Assembly (NCBI GenBank): GCA_907165065.1 | Contig: OU015550.1 | Location: forward strand, 4,995,501 to 5,059,500 | Reading direction: 5' to 3' | DNA length: 64,000 nt | Source: Caprimulgus europaeus | Taxonomy: Eukaryota > Chordata > Aves > Caprimulgiformes > Caprimulgidae | Shown: positions 30,401 to 42,300 of the stretch, in pieces | How positions within the stretch are numbered: position 1 is the stretch's first letter | Layout of the letters: every line of letters starts with the position of its first letter | The notes under the pieces: generated by a model | Told to the model about the DNA's origin: nothing | Databases searched by the model: none | What the model saw: only the letters and a program-made list of their open reading frames with translations | Made by a program: the position numbers and the translations under genes

Positions 30401-33400
30401 AAGGTCCTCAGGGCTGGGGAACTGGTGTGTACTTTGTGTGAGGTTTGTCATGCTCACCTCCCCTCTCTGTTCCCCCCAGCTGCCGGTCCCCATCGCTGTG
30501 TTTTTCTTGCTCTACAAGGAGCGGATGGTGCCGTGCTTCAACGGCAGCAGCCACCCGCTGCTGTCAGCCGACGAGCTGGCCATGGAAACGCGGCCCACGG
30601 AGAAGGACGATCTCTCCACCGCTGTGCAGAGACCACACGCAGCAGAAGGTGAGCTGGAGGCACCTCTGATGGGTTTGGAGGAACAGGGGGGAGTGAGCAG
30701 GGGGAGAAAAAGCTGTATTTGAGTGTCTCTGAGTTTAACAAGTGAGATCCATCGCTATTGTCTAAAGAGGAAACGTTCCAAAACGTACACGTGAGTGTAA
30801 TCCAGGAGTACCCAAACAATCCAAACGGACAATTTGGTGCCCAATTGCCCTCGAATCAGATGGGACCTGCACAGAGATCAGTATCCTGCCATTGGGACTC
30901 CAGGCTGCTTTTCTCCAAGCTGCCCTAAATCTAAACCTGGGCTCCCAAGTCATTTAAGCACACGTGACAGTTGTGCCCTTTTGTTTCCTTCTGGTTTTCA
31001 GTCAGGTTTTGAGCTGGCTCTGCTGACTGTTTGGTTTAAGAGCAGCCATCGTGCTGCAGAACACTGGTTTTTATACATCTGAAAGGAATAAGGACAGCGC
31101 CCTTGTTTGAGGGGGAAAAAGTTAAATTCCAGCAGTAGTTTGCTCTTGAACTTGTGACTACACCCTGTTTTGGGGACAATAGTCACATTGTTCTTTGCTA
31201 CCCAAGAGCAAATGTAAATTCTTCAGTTAAATAATGAATCTTGGAAGCAATCATATTTTAGGGTTATCAGAGGAGCAGTTAGTGTTATTTAGAGGTGGCT
31301 TTACCTGAGCAATAAAAGGAAATTTTAGGGAATAGTTGAAGGCAGAGGCAGTTAGAGAGGTGGTGAGGTGCTGCAGGGAAGGATCACAGGTGTCCCTAAC
31401 AGAGCGGGTTCTCTAGTGTCTGATAAGGTTGTGCTCATCTGATAGCATTTCCCTTAGCTGAGACACTGATGGTTTCTTTCCTCAACCCAGCTGCCCATTT
31501 TCATACAACCCATTGGAGCTTCATGTTCTTCAGATCTTCATCTTCCTCTTAAACACGGTTGAGATTAATCCTTAGAGAAGCAGGAAGGCAGTGTGCTGAC
31601 TGCTGTGATCTCTGACAGCCACATCTGTGCTGGCAAAAATCCCTCCTTCCCCATAGAAGTAGTGAGAATTTCATCCTTGCCGTGCAGAAGCAGCTGTCTC
31701 ACCTGCACAGGACTCCAGGTCAGGACCTTCACACCAGCCCCTTGCACGTCCCACGGTGGTGTGATATGTAAGCATAAGGACAGGACAGTTGGGAATTCCT
31801 GGGGTCCTGACCCCCAGCTTTGGCAGGCTGTGGCTCCCAGTGGTCTGTTTGGAGGAGGCTGTGTGTTTATCACCCTCTTTCCCAAAGTTGTCTTGTTAGG
31901 TTAAATATCATTTATCCAAGGAATTTGAGCTGTCCTGGGCAGGACTCTCCTGTGTGGTGGTACCAAGGACGTGGGACTTTGAGCTATGGGCTTGTTTCTA
32001 TTGACTGTAAGAGCGGGGCCAACAATGTATTGTTCCTAAATGGGAAGAGGAGCACAGGCAGCTGCTGTAAGATAAGTAGGAAGTATCCTGGAGAGCTGGG
32101 ATCCCAGTCTGTGGCCAGCAGCCCGTAAGCAGATCTGTCTTCCTTCTGAAGGTTTATAGGTAGGTAAGGACAGAGGTTGTGCCAGCAGAGGTTAGCAGTG
32201 CTCCCCGTTGTTCACCATCCTCGATGAATCTCTGTCTTGCAGCTGAGTGCAAAACAAATCCCTATTGTGGGCTGGCAACCACCCAGCCCCAGGGGGACGT
32301 TCCAGCTAAGTTTGCTTTGCATTGTTTTTCACCAGGTCATGATGACTTATTTAGCTGCTGCCAAAGCAAAAACTTCAGAGGGGCTTCTTACACCTACTTC
32401 GCAGTCCACATCACTGGGGCTCTTGTTCTCTTCATGACTGATGGGATTGTGGTGAGTTCAGCTGATAGAGGGATCTTGTCTGAGCAAAGCTGTATGGCTT
32501 TCTGCCTTCCAAATCCCTTGTAACAGCCCTAAAAAGCACACGTCCTCTGCGTGCAGCAGGCTGGACCTGAGGGTCTGCCAGTGCAGCAGTCTGGTTCCCA
32601 AGGTAGCTCATTCAAAGCTATCAGAGTCAGGCTGGTACGTGCCCCGCTTCTTGGGAGGGTTCTGTGGCTTCTCCCAGGCTCTGTGTTGTTGCAGCTAGAT
32701 CTAACCCAGTCGGTTTAGAGCTGGAGTTGTGATGTTGTCTACGTGTACACAGCGGAGGTCTCTTCTCACTTCAGCCAAGAGGCACAAACAACTTCATTTT
32801 ATTTCATAAGAAATGGTGGCTCTTGGTTTGATGGGTCTCCAGAGCCCACCAAACCCAAGAGGAGAGCACGTGGGGATGGTGCAGTCTCTGTGTAGTGGCC
32901 CGACAGCCTGTCCCTGGCCGGCGCAGTCACATGGGGTTTGAGGAGGGCTCGCTCTTGGCTGGCAAGTTGCTGTTCTTTTCCTTTCAACAGTTTTGTCTCG
33001 GTCCCCTCATGGTAAAATACTGCTGGGTCTTACTAGGGCGTTAAAAAGGGTCCTGAAAGATGAGTGGGGTTACACAAAGCAGCTGTCAGATACTTGCCAG
33101 GGCCTCCATCTTTATGGATGATCAACTCTGGGTTCTTAATGTGATATGTTTTGAGAGCATGCAGTTCCAAAAGGACAAGACAGTCCCTAGGGAAGAGACC
33201 ATCTCTACAGATAGGAGCTTAGTGTGCATTTTAGCTAGTCAGGCTGTTAAATCTTGCCCCTTTTAGGAGAGCTTAAGTCCTGTGTTCTACTTCTGGTGGA
33301 AGCCTGTCTCCAGCTGCAAACCCTTGGGAACAAGGTTCATTGAGATTTGGTAGCAAATCCATAGGTGGGCTCTCCAGCTCTGTCACAATGTTGTGGATAT

Positions 33401-36400
33401 TTGAGGGAGAGGTTGAAGTTAAAATTGCACAGCCTGTTGTAAGTCACCACGCCGATGTGAGCTCGCTGGTTTGTTTCCCCTGCAGGGAGAGTACTCGGGC
33501 TTCGTGTACAGCTACGCGGTGGAAGAGCCTCTCTCTGTGGTACATAAAGTGGCTGGTTACCTGCCCAGCCTCTTCTGGGGCTTCATCACACTGGGCAGGC
33601 TCATCTCCATCCCCGTGTCCTACCGGATGAAGCCAGCAACTATGGTCTTCATCAATGTGGTAAGGCTGGTTTTACTGTGTTTTTCTTCTGCTTGCAGCTG
33701 ACTTGAGGTAGCCAAGACTTACAACTCGATTGCACTGCTTTTCTGAGCTTGTTCCTCGATTAATCTAATATTGGATTTGTGAAATCACCTGGTAAAGTGT
33801 CTGCTGAGTTTATTTACTTTGCACACCATCTTCTTCTCTGGCATCTACATGGAAATTAATGTCCATGTTAGCCATGGGAAAGGGAAGGCAGATAGTTCAG
33901 TAAACTCTCTACTTAGACTGTAGCAGCTGCCAAAGAAACCAAAGTGATATGAGATTGATTAAATTGCTAAAACATATTAATTTGAAGGATTGGGAAGGAA
34001 TCCTTTAAGTATATGTAAGAAAGATGCATGTAAGGATGTGGCAGACAACAGGGAGGGAGTTGTTCCTGTTCACGCTTCTTATGGGGAAAAAAAACAAACC
34101 ACAAACAAGTGAGAAGACAGTTAATGTACAATTTATTTAAACCAGAAGTTATTTTGGTAGCAAGCTTCACAATTAATACTGTAAGGCCAAGAATATATAA
34201 CAGGGTGGTGAGGGAACAGGAGTGACAGTTCACATGGGGGTGTTTTGAAGATGTAAGTCGATGTGTTTTGCAGGCAGGAGGCAGCTGGCTCAGCACCTTG
34301 CTGCTGGTCACTTCAAAAACTGAGCTTAGATACCCCCAGATACAGCCAAATGAAATGCAGTTGTTTTAAAAATGAGTGTAATCTCCTACTTCAGCACACA
34401 GTCACTACTTACATGGGAGCAGGGAAAGCTCAGCAGCAGCAGATGTGATATGGACAGTCCATGCATCCTTCCTGCCCACCACCCCCTTATTAACTCCTGT
34501 GGACTGCAGGATTGCTCTGTTAAACCTGAGGACAGGACTTCTGCTTTAGCTGCTGCTAAGATTTGCAGAGAAGAGGCAAAAGCTTCCAGCTGTGAATGGA
34601 AACCACCTCACTTCCCCTTGAAGGTGATGGCAGCAGTATCATCCAAGGACAAAAAATCCACTGGGCTGACCCTGAACCCTTCGTGCAGTGTGTGCGGGTT
34701 GGTGCTGCTGCCCCCAGGGAGATCCACCAGCTCTGGGAGTCACTCCAGCACTGTAGAGAACTGCAGCTTGAACTCAATTGCTTTAGGCTCCAAACTGCTC
34801 TTGTGTCCATGCACACAGCCATAATCAGGGCCTGAGCAATTAAAAACTAATTGTTGGTACTGCAGAGCTCCCTCTGCTGACTCTGGGCACCTGGGAGGGG
34901 TTTGCTGTCACTCGCACACTGCAGCAGGAGGTGAGGGCGAGCTCGTTTCGTTTCAGTTGGCTCTTTGGCTTTTCTCCTGTGAGCAGTTATTGAGAGCAAG
35001 TTAATTCTTTAACCTGCTGAATAAGACTTGTTAGTGATTGAGACATCTAAATATTATGGAAGTAGCAGTACTATTGTATTTAAAGCTGCAGAGAAAAGGT
35101 ATTTTTTTCAGATACAACCTTAAGTCTCTACCTAACAAAGTTGAGACTGAAGTACCAAGTTATGTTATAAAGTCCTGTTGTAAAAAGTAGCAAATTCTTC
35201 ACTATAAAGGTAGATGGATTTTATTTGGCTATTTACTTCAATTTTTCAGAGATTGTGATTGTTCCTCAGTGCAGTTTATTTTATTTTTCAGACTATTTTC
35301 CACCAAAAAAAAATAATCTAGAGCCTATTGCAACTCAGCATTTACCTTCCTACTGACTCTGGGTGTGTTGTTTGCAGGTTGGAGTCCTGATAACCTTCCT
35401 CCTGCTCCTGATTTTCTCCTACAGCGTTGTCTTCTTGTTTGTGGGGACGGCATCTCTGGGGCTGTTTCTCAGCAGCACGTTCCCCAGCATGCTCGCCTAC
35501 ACCGAGGACATCCTGCAGTACAAAGGTGAGCAGGGGTCTGGGCACACTGGGCAGGCTTTGAAAGCAGGTGGGTGTTCAAGACAGCTCAGGTACCATCACA
35601 CCTGGCAACTCCATCCCTCTTGAGGGATGCTTAGGAAGCCTGAGACTTTTGAATACAATATTTATTCAAGCTTCTATTCAGCCAACCAGACTGCACAAAT
35701 CCCAGCTTCATTGGGTTAATAACTACTCCAGGCAGGGATCCAGACTGGTTCTTGGTTTCCTGCAGCTTTAGAGCTCTCAGGGACTGAGGAGAGTGCCTGC
35801 TTTAGAGGCTTACAGGGAGCTCATTTTGAAAACATCATCCAGATTATCGGGGAACTGAAAATCCTCGAGTTTGGCCAGCTCTTACAGGAGGTCTCTGCCA
35901 ACCTCCATCTCTGGGGCAGCAGTACAGAAGAATGAAAGTATTTCCAGCAAGAGATAACATCACCTCTATGTCAGACAAGTGACAGAACAGGAGATGGTTT
36001 GGGGGTTAAACTTTTACCTTTCTGCACCACCAGTGGTTAAAGAGGCATTAACCCTAGATGGGAATGTACATTGAGTATTTGTAACTCTTGTATGGAGAGA
36101 TCCAGGAAAGAGCAGCTAAAGAAGCTACAGGCTGATCCTGTTGGCTCTTTCACCTCTTCTCTGCCAACATCACTTGTGCTATTTCTTTGCAGGCTGTGCC
36201 ACAACCGTGTTAGTGACTGGAGCTGGCATTGGAGAGATGGTACTACAGTTACTGGTGGGCTCGGTAAGGGCAAAGCAAAGACAAGGCATGTCAAAAACTG
36301 ACTGCAGCTTTTAAGCAGAAACCTTGGTGGTGGTTTTAGAGAGAGCTGCTGGGAAAAAGCACTGCATTACCCTTGAGCTATTGCAGTAAAGCTCTTACTG

Positions 36401-37307
36401 AAAGCTAATTAGGTATTTGCGTGCTGTGATGACATGTATTTTTTTTTCCCTCCAATTACAGATTATCCATGATCAGGGCAGCTACAGTTTCCTGGTCTGT
36501 GGGATGATCTTTGGAGGCTTGGCCTTTACCTTCTACACTTTCCTCTTGTTTTTCCACAGGATGTACCCCAAGCCCTCATCAGGTAAGAAAGCACCAGCTC
36601 TCAGCCCTGCTTTATAATGAGAGGAAGAGTGGCATATGCATCAATTCAGAACCAGGGTGCAGCACTTCAGCAAAATGCAAGGAAATGTTTATTTTACTGC
36701 TGCTTCCTGTCCCCTCTTCCTGCTTTGACTTGCCCACAAAGCCTTGGCAGCCACAGCTCAGGGTTTGCTTTCTTTTTCTGTCAGAGAAGCGAAGGGAAAA
36801 AGTAGGAATGCTCTGTGGATCACAGAGGAACTATGAAGCACATAGGATGCTTGCTGTGAAAGCACGACTGCTACTGCAGAGCTAGCAGGAGTAAGTCCTC
36901 CTAGTGCAGACTGCACGAGCTTCCCTGTGCTGTTCCCTGGCTAAAATCCATGGAACAAGTGTCAGGCTCTTTAGAAAAGCCTCATTGATAAAGGATTTCT
37001 CTTAGGCATTGCCTCAGTCTGCACACACTACTTGCTTTTATAGACAGCTTTTGTAAAAGGAGCACTGGGTGATGGGCAAAAAACTTGTCCAGGTTACTGG
37101 AAAGGGAAGAATTTCTTCCATGAGCAGTAAAGTAAACGAGCTGGTGTTGGTGGGTGATAGAATAACAATGTCTGTGTTTGGGAGAGCTCAGGCACATTCC
37201 CTTCAGTACCCTCAGCTGAATGATCTGCTGTTGATGTTGCAGATGTGGATGACGCCTCACCGGACAAACCGGCAGTAACGGACGACACCGGACAGTACCA
37301 GCACTAA
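18194..37307 (+). CDS. MFSD4A: MFSD4A, major facilitator superfamily domain-containing protein 4A
   Basis: This is a polytopic MFS membrane protein; its substrate is not established from sequence. Exons: 18194-18423, 24590-24788, 24917-25156, 30480-30648, 32336-32451, 33486-33659, 35378-35525, 36193-36263, 36462-36582, 37243-37307. They total 1533 bp, 510 residues plus TAA, close to the family's roughly 514. The ATG at 18194 has A at -3 and starts MWWDERVSARFRRNLQPTLT; an in-frame GTG lies upstream at 18167. About twelve hydrophobic helices are visible, for example residues 19-41 and 53-74, five by residue 163, one at 212-235 and the rest from 298 on. A luminal loop (about 164-210) carries N-glycosylation sequons in SNSTANAS and GNLS. 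A cytoplasmic loop (about 236-297) includes LLSADELAMET and DDLFSCCQ. The last exon is a short acidic tail. Frame is continuous across all junctions. Confidence 0.97.
18424..24589 (+). other. MFSD4A: MFSD4A intron 1 (6.2 kb)
   Basis: This is the longest MFSD4A intron. It holds an AT dinucleotide run (19202-19218) and long spurious open frames near 22.7-24.1 kb on both strands. No additional exon with both splice sites and family similarity was recognised. Confidence 0.7.
24590..24788 (+). CDS. MFSD4A: MFSD4A coding exon 2
   Basis: Acceptor CCCTGTCTCAG, donor GTGAGC. The exon encodes LSQSLFALFASSLAISLVFA through GLAMGCIDTISNMQLVKIYQ to FLQ, covering helices 3 and 4 and the following MFS loop. 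Confidence 0.96.
24917..25156 (+). CDS. MFSD4A: MFSD4A coding exon 3 with glycosylated luminal loop
   Basis: Eighty whole codons lie between acceptor CTCTTGCAG and donor GTAAGT. The exon begins ALHFFVGFGALLSPLIADPF (helix 5), then has sequons NST, NAS and NLS, and ends in helix 6 with VSYAFWIMALIN. Confidence 0.96.
25157..30479 (+). other. MFSD4A: MFSD4A intron 3 (5.3 kb)
   Basis: No exon was recognised. The intron contains a homeodomain-motif-rich patch near 26515-26660 and an inverted-repeat, AT-rich segment at about 27280-27520 that may be an ancient repeat; both are discussed under findings. Confidence 0.65.
30480..30648 (+). CDS. MFSD4A: MFSD4A coding exon 4, central cytoplasmic loop
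   Basis: Acceptor GTTCCCCCCAG, donor GTGAGC. The exon encodes LPVPIAVFFLLYKERMVPCF, then HPLLSADELAMETRPTEKDD and on to QRPHAAE, mostly the hydrophilic loop between the two six-helix halves. Confidence 0.95.
32336..32451 (+). CDS. MFSD4A: MFSD4A coding exon 5
   Basis: Acceptor TTTTCACCAG, donor GTGAGT. The exon encodes GHDDLFSCCQSKNFRGASYT and helix 7 YFAVHITGALVLFMTDGIV. Confidence 0.95.
33486..33659 (+). CDS. MFSD4A: MFSD4A coding exon 6
   Basis: Fifty-eight whole codons lie between acceptor TTCCCCTGCAG and donor GTAAGG. They include GEYSGFVYSYAVEEPLSVVH, helix 8 LPSLFWGFITLGRLISIPV, and MKPATMVFINV entering helix 9. Confidence 0.96.
35378..35525 (+). CDS. MFSD4A: MFSD4A coding exon 7
   Basis: Acceptor TGTTTGCAG, donor GTGAGC. 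The exon encodes helices 9 and 10, VGVLITFLLLLIFSYSVVFL, then FVGTASLGLFLSSTFPSMLA and YTEDILQYK. Confidence 0.96.
36193..36263 (+). CDS. MFSD4A: MFSD4A coding exon 8
   Basis: This 71-bp exon (CATTVLVTGAGIGEMVLQLL, then VGS) encodes helix 11. The acceptor is TTTCTTTGCAG and the donor GTAAGG. Confidence 0.95.
36462..36582 (+). CDS. MFSD4A: MFSD4A coding exon 9
   Basis: Acceptor CTCCAATTACAG, donor GTAAGA. The exon encodes IIHDQGSYSFLVCGMIFGGL, then AFTFYTFLLFFHRMYPKPSS, helix 12 plus the start of the cytoplasmic tail. Confidence 0.96.
37243..37307 (+). CDS. MFSD4A: MFSD4A last coding exon, acidic tail
   Basis: Acceptor TTGATGTTGCAG. The exon encodes DVDDASPDKPAVTDDTGQYQ then His and TAA at 37305-37307. 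It is the least conserved part of the protein; the exon call rests on a good acceptor, kept phase and a total length close to the family's. Confidence 0.85.
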
Positions 37308-39035
37308 AGCAGCGGCCAAGCTCTAGACAAGCAATAAAACAGCACACAATTAAGCATTACTATTAAGGATGATTTCACATTTAATGACTGAATCATGCAA
37401 GTTTTCTGCAATCAAAAGCACAGTAGATGGGGTAAGTCGGAATCAAGACAACGCTGAGCACGAGTTGCCCGTGGCACCGGTACCCGAAAGACGAGTGCGA
37501 GCGCCAGACCGACCTGGTGTGTGCAGGGCTGCGGTGTGTGGCAGGGGGATGGGAGGAGTTACTCCTGCAAATGAACTTTCTTACCATTTCTGGATGGAGG
37601 GTGGGAAGGAAGAAGTTCTCTCTGTTCCATAGGTAAGACTGAGTATGTCCTGGCTTAGTCATTGAATTTAACAGATTTTTAGGTTGGTTTTTTTTCTTTT
37701 GGCTTGTGACATAGAGAAGCCCCCACAATTGACAGCACAATCCTGGGTTTGAATTCATTTTTGTGCAACACTAACTGCAGAGTATATGTCACCTCCATGT
37801 ATATTTCCAAAGGGGAAAAAAAAATAATCACACAATTGGTAGAACCCACCAAGTGCACAGTGGTAGCAGGACCTATCTATATTTGCACAGTTGATTCTTG
37901 TATATTACACAGTACCAAACATGTTCACTAAGACAGTGTCTTATGCAGCATGCTAGGGCCTCTTGATTATTAAAATCATTAGCTTTTTCTTTTTTTTGTT
38001 TTGTTTAATAGTCAAGAATGAGTTGTGATGGTTTGTTTTGCTTTAAGTCACTAGTTTAGCTGCTACAGTTGCAGTGTCTTTTTAGGGTGGTTTTATTTCT
38101 AGCTTCCAGTTGAAGCTTAAACAGGTATTTGGGAGCCAGCCTCCAGCTGCTTAATCTGTGCAATACTTATAATAACTGGTGCCTTCTGTAAGGTACTCTC
38201 ATACCCACGCATGGCCTCTTACCAGCTATGAAGAAGGGACTGGCTTTAGAAGAATGTAAAGCTCCATACATCTATTTCTTCAGTGAGTGACTGGACATGT
38301 ACTTTCTGCTTTAACTGCTGTATGTGGATGTACATATGTACGTGTGTATATAAAGCAGTGTTTAATTAAAGGTGATTGATTGCTAGATTCTCAGCATGAT
38401 TGGATTTGGGTAACTTCAGCTGTTTCTGATCAAGACTGTCAATCAGCTACTCTCTTCACCAGTTGTAGCTTTTAAAGCTGTTTAACTTTAAAACTTGTTT
38501 TTAGCATTTCTACTTTTCCAAGCAATAGATCTTACCTTCCACAAAGTATCTTCACAAGCTCCCACAGGTGGTTCTGGAGAAAAAGTCTCATGAGAGGAGA
38601 CTTGCTGAATTGACTTTGAATACCTAAAGGTGAGTGCACATGGGGCCCGTGCAGGAAGGAGGGGGTAAAGGCAGTTGAATTTTGGGTTTAACTCATCCAT
38701 GGACTCCAGCAGCCCTCCTGCCTCACATCCAGTGCAGTATGTGCTGTAATTCTTCTGTAGCACCACAGGATGCCACTGTTAACTCTCCTTGAGAGACCCA
38801 GAATGAAAAAAGCATGTACTGCAAAACCCATTTGCAGCAAAAAACCCCCAATCTGAAATTAACAGAGCCCCTCCCACCATGACAGCATTCTCCCCATCCC
38901 TCTACGGAGGAAACGAGCATGAAACAATACAATGAGGGAGTTTATTTTGAAAGAAGTCTGCTCAGATTACATTTATATCTCACCAGGGACTGCCAGCTAT
39001 TAAAGAAATAAAGTATCTTCTCCTGTCCATGCAGC
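37308..39035 (+). other. MFSD4A: Probable MFSD4A 3' UTR
   Basis: There is non-coding sequence downstream of the stop codon. Poly(A) signal candidates are AATAAA at 37333-37338, only 25 bases after the stop, and AATAAA near 39007-39012. The AT-rich texture is typical of a UTR and favours the distal site, but the choice is not decided by sequence alone. Confidence 0.5.
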
Positions 39036-39399
39036 CTGATAAGACATAGCTCAATGCTAGTGCCAGAGTGACATTCCTTTTGTTAGGAGTGTACTTGACA
39101 ATTCAAATCTCCACTTTGCTATCAGTGCTGGATCTAGAATGGAGCTACTTACCAAAGGAAATTTACACCAGGAAAGAATAGGACTTGATTGGGCACAGAG
39201 GCTGAGCAGCACCACCAAGCCAGCACCAGCAACTCCACCTCTGTCTCCACTCAAGCAGGAGGGGACAGCCTGCCTGCTGCGAAGGGACAGGTTAGCTCAA
39301 GGTCTGATGAACTCCCTGGTTATCACAGAGTGAGCTGCCCTGCAGCTGTAACTTTCCATTTCCTCTACTGAAAAAAAAAAAAACAGTCAAAAGATCAGA

Positions 39400-42300
39400 A
39401 ACTTTGTTAAAAATATTTATTTAAAAAAATACAATTGTTTTGCATGTCTGGTTGCACATAACTATTAACATATGATTGACTTGAATAATTTGCTACAATG
39501 CTTTTTTAAAGCCAGCTTGCATTATACAAAGCAAATCCCTCTGTCAGTTCTTACATAAAATAGTTTTCTTTAACTATTCCCACCCCATTTTTAAAAAAGA
39601 TTGCAATACATTGATTTTTTTTATATTTTTTTTGCACAAAAATTGAAGCAATAGAAAAGTCACCTGATTTCTCAGGAAAGACCTTCATGATGTTTGAATA
39701 ACAACTGCCAATATGCCACTCTCTAAAAGCAGCATTTGGTACTTTGAAGTGTCATTACAGTGCACTTCCTCCAAAGTAAGTTTTGCATCTTAGAACTTTG
39801 CCTCCTAATTGTATTCAAACCTGAAATATGTTCAAATAACTGCATATCTCCTATAAATCAAGTTGATCAGACTTTTTTTTTTTCCCCAATGATATCAACA
39901 TGCTGAAGGTCTTCCTAATCTGTTATCTTGGAAGGTTAAATAAAAGCAAATTTAGTAACACTGAACAATTACTGAAAACTTTGGCTATTTATGTACTTGC
40001 ATTACATACCAGCATTTTTTTTTTTTAAAACACAATGGCATTAAGATACTCTTATTATAAGGTATTATTTTCAAAAAAGTTAGACTGAGAAGCTGTTCTC
40101 TCCCAGGCAAGTTTGCCCAACTGTAACGAGAGCACCAAAGCGCTGTGAGATTACAGTTGTCTCTAAAAGACCATGTCTAGAAAAAGTCTCCAGTGTAGGA
40201 AGTTAAGACACTCACTACAACATAACTGGCTTTGTCTCTTGACTTTTGTACTATATATATATATATATTTATTTATTAAATGCAATTCTGTTCTGGAAAG
40301 AGTAACTGAAAATGTTATCTCTGCTGCTTTCAATGTCACTTTAACCACTGCAGGTAATTACAGGGAAGTAAAATGGGATCCATTACAGAGTTAGAAAGTT
40401 AACTGACAGGAATTGGCTCACTCTGCCCCCAAGCAGAGAGGGCAGAGCTGCTGTAATATAAAAAACCAACCCACACCCCAAACATCATCTTGCCTATTTG
40501 CAAAGAACCCAGGGTCACCTACAAATTCAATTCAGGAGGAAACACTAAAGGCATCAGAAAGTCACTTTCCAAAACAGATGTGCACTTCAAAAACAAACAG
40601 CACAACAACTGTCCCACATTGCCACAGCTCATCAGGGTGCTTAAGTCAGTGCTCTAAAATGTAACTTGAACTTCCCTCCCCTGACTCTGAGCCACAGACA
40701 AAAAGCTGCAAAGAGCAGATTCTCAGCCGCTGTTGAGTTGAGCAGTTGCAGTGAAGCCACCAGATCTGTTCTGATTTACAAGCTCCTGGCCCAGGGTTCA
40801 CATCTGCCAGCAGCTCAGAGATTCTCAGAATTCCCAAGACAAAGTCTCATGCTGGTTAACGATCCCTACTCAGAGTCCTTTCAGCCCCAGATTAATTCCA
40901 GCTGTCCTAATATACATTAGAGGAGACAACCACTATCCTTACCCTATATGTTATAGAATTTTCCTGTTTATTCATCTCTATTATTAAGAATATACTTCTC
41001 AGCTATAAAAACAGAGGGGAGGGGGGAGATAAGCATTAAATGTGCTACTGTACTTATCACAAAACACTGTGACGTACATAAGGCCATCTGGTAACACTGC
41101 AACAGAATACAAACAAGATTTTTAAAGGGAGTTTTAGAATACTTTTTCTTTTTTTTTTTTCAACTACAATGAATAATCTCAACCCTGTTCACAGAGAATT
41201 AACGAGAAAACTAGTACATCATATATATAAAACTCTGTGCAACTGAACAACAGCAGAACAAAAAGTCAACACAATACTATAAAGCAGTTTCAAAGCTTGA
41301 AGATTTAAGACATGCTAGCCAAAAAAAAAAAAACAAACCCCAAATCACAACACATCTCAAAGAGTCTAGAGCAAACCCAGGTATTGTAACCCCCCCCAGC
41401 ACACAGCACACACCAGGAACCATGCAGAGGCCATCCTCAAAGCCTTCCTGTGCTCAAAAAAAAAGGAGAAAACAAAATAATAACCCCAAACAAACAAATA
41501 AAACAAACAAACCAACAGCTTCCAGTTATCAGTACAGCTCTGCTGCACGTACTGCTCAGGGACTGAAATGGGCTCCAAACACAACTGCCTCCCCCCTCTC
41601 CTCCCCTCTCCTCCCCACGCTGCTCACAGCTCACTCGGTGTCTCCATTAGACCCCTGTTTTCTGAAGGTTCATAATTATCCTGCCAAAAACCCTACTTTG
41701 AGATGAAAACCTTCTGCAACACATGGTCTCACCAGAGAAGCAAGTGTTCAAAGTAAAAAAGAAGTCCAAAGTTTTGTTCCATGAACATAAAACTATTCAA
41801 AGATACATTTAAGACACCCTTTTTTTTTTAAGAAGATGTGGCATCCAACAATGTCAAGGATGCATTTAAAAATAATCTTTGGCAACTAATTAGTCCACAC
41901 TGTGGTATAATTGAGTACTTAAAAAAACAAAAACAAAAAAAACAACAAAAAACCCTCCACCAGGATGTGCAAAACATTTCAAAGTGGCAGCTGCACAGTG
42001 CAGTGTTTGCTCTGAGTGTACACGGTGAGCACTAGCTACACAGACCTGGAAGCCAGGCCAGGAAAGGAGCACACATCCTCCCAGGCAGTGAGCGTGTGCA
42101 CACACCTGTGCTCACCTCCAGAGAGCTGTTCCAGTCTCAGTTCAACTTTGCCTCTAAAAAAACCCAAGCTTTAGCCCTCAAAGTATCAGACATCTGGAAT
42201 AGCTCCACAGTCCAAGTCTTCTACTACATTCTTTGGGAGGGGGTAAACAAAAATAAATTCTAGTCAGTTTTAACTTTTTTTTTGTAGAATAATTTATATG

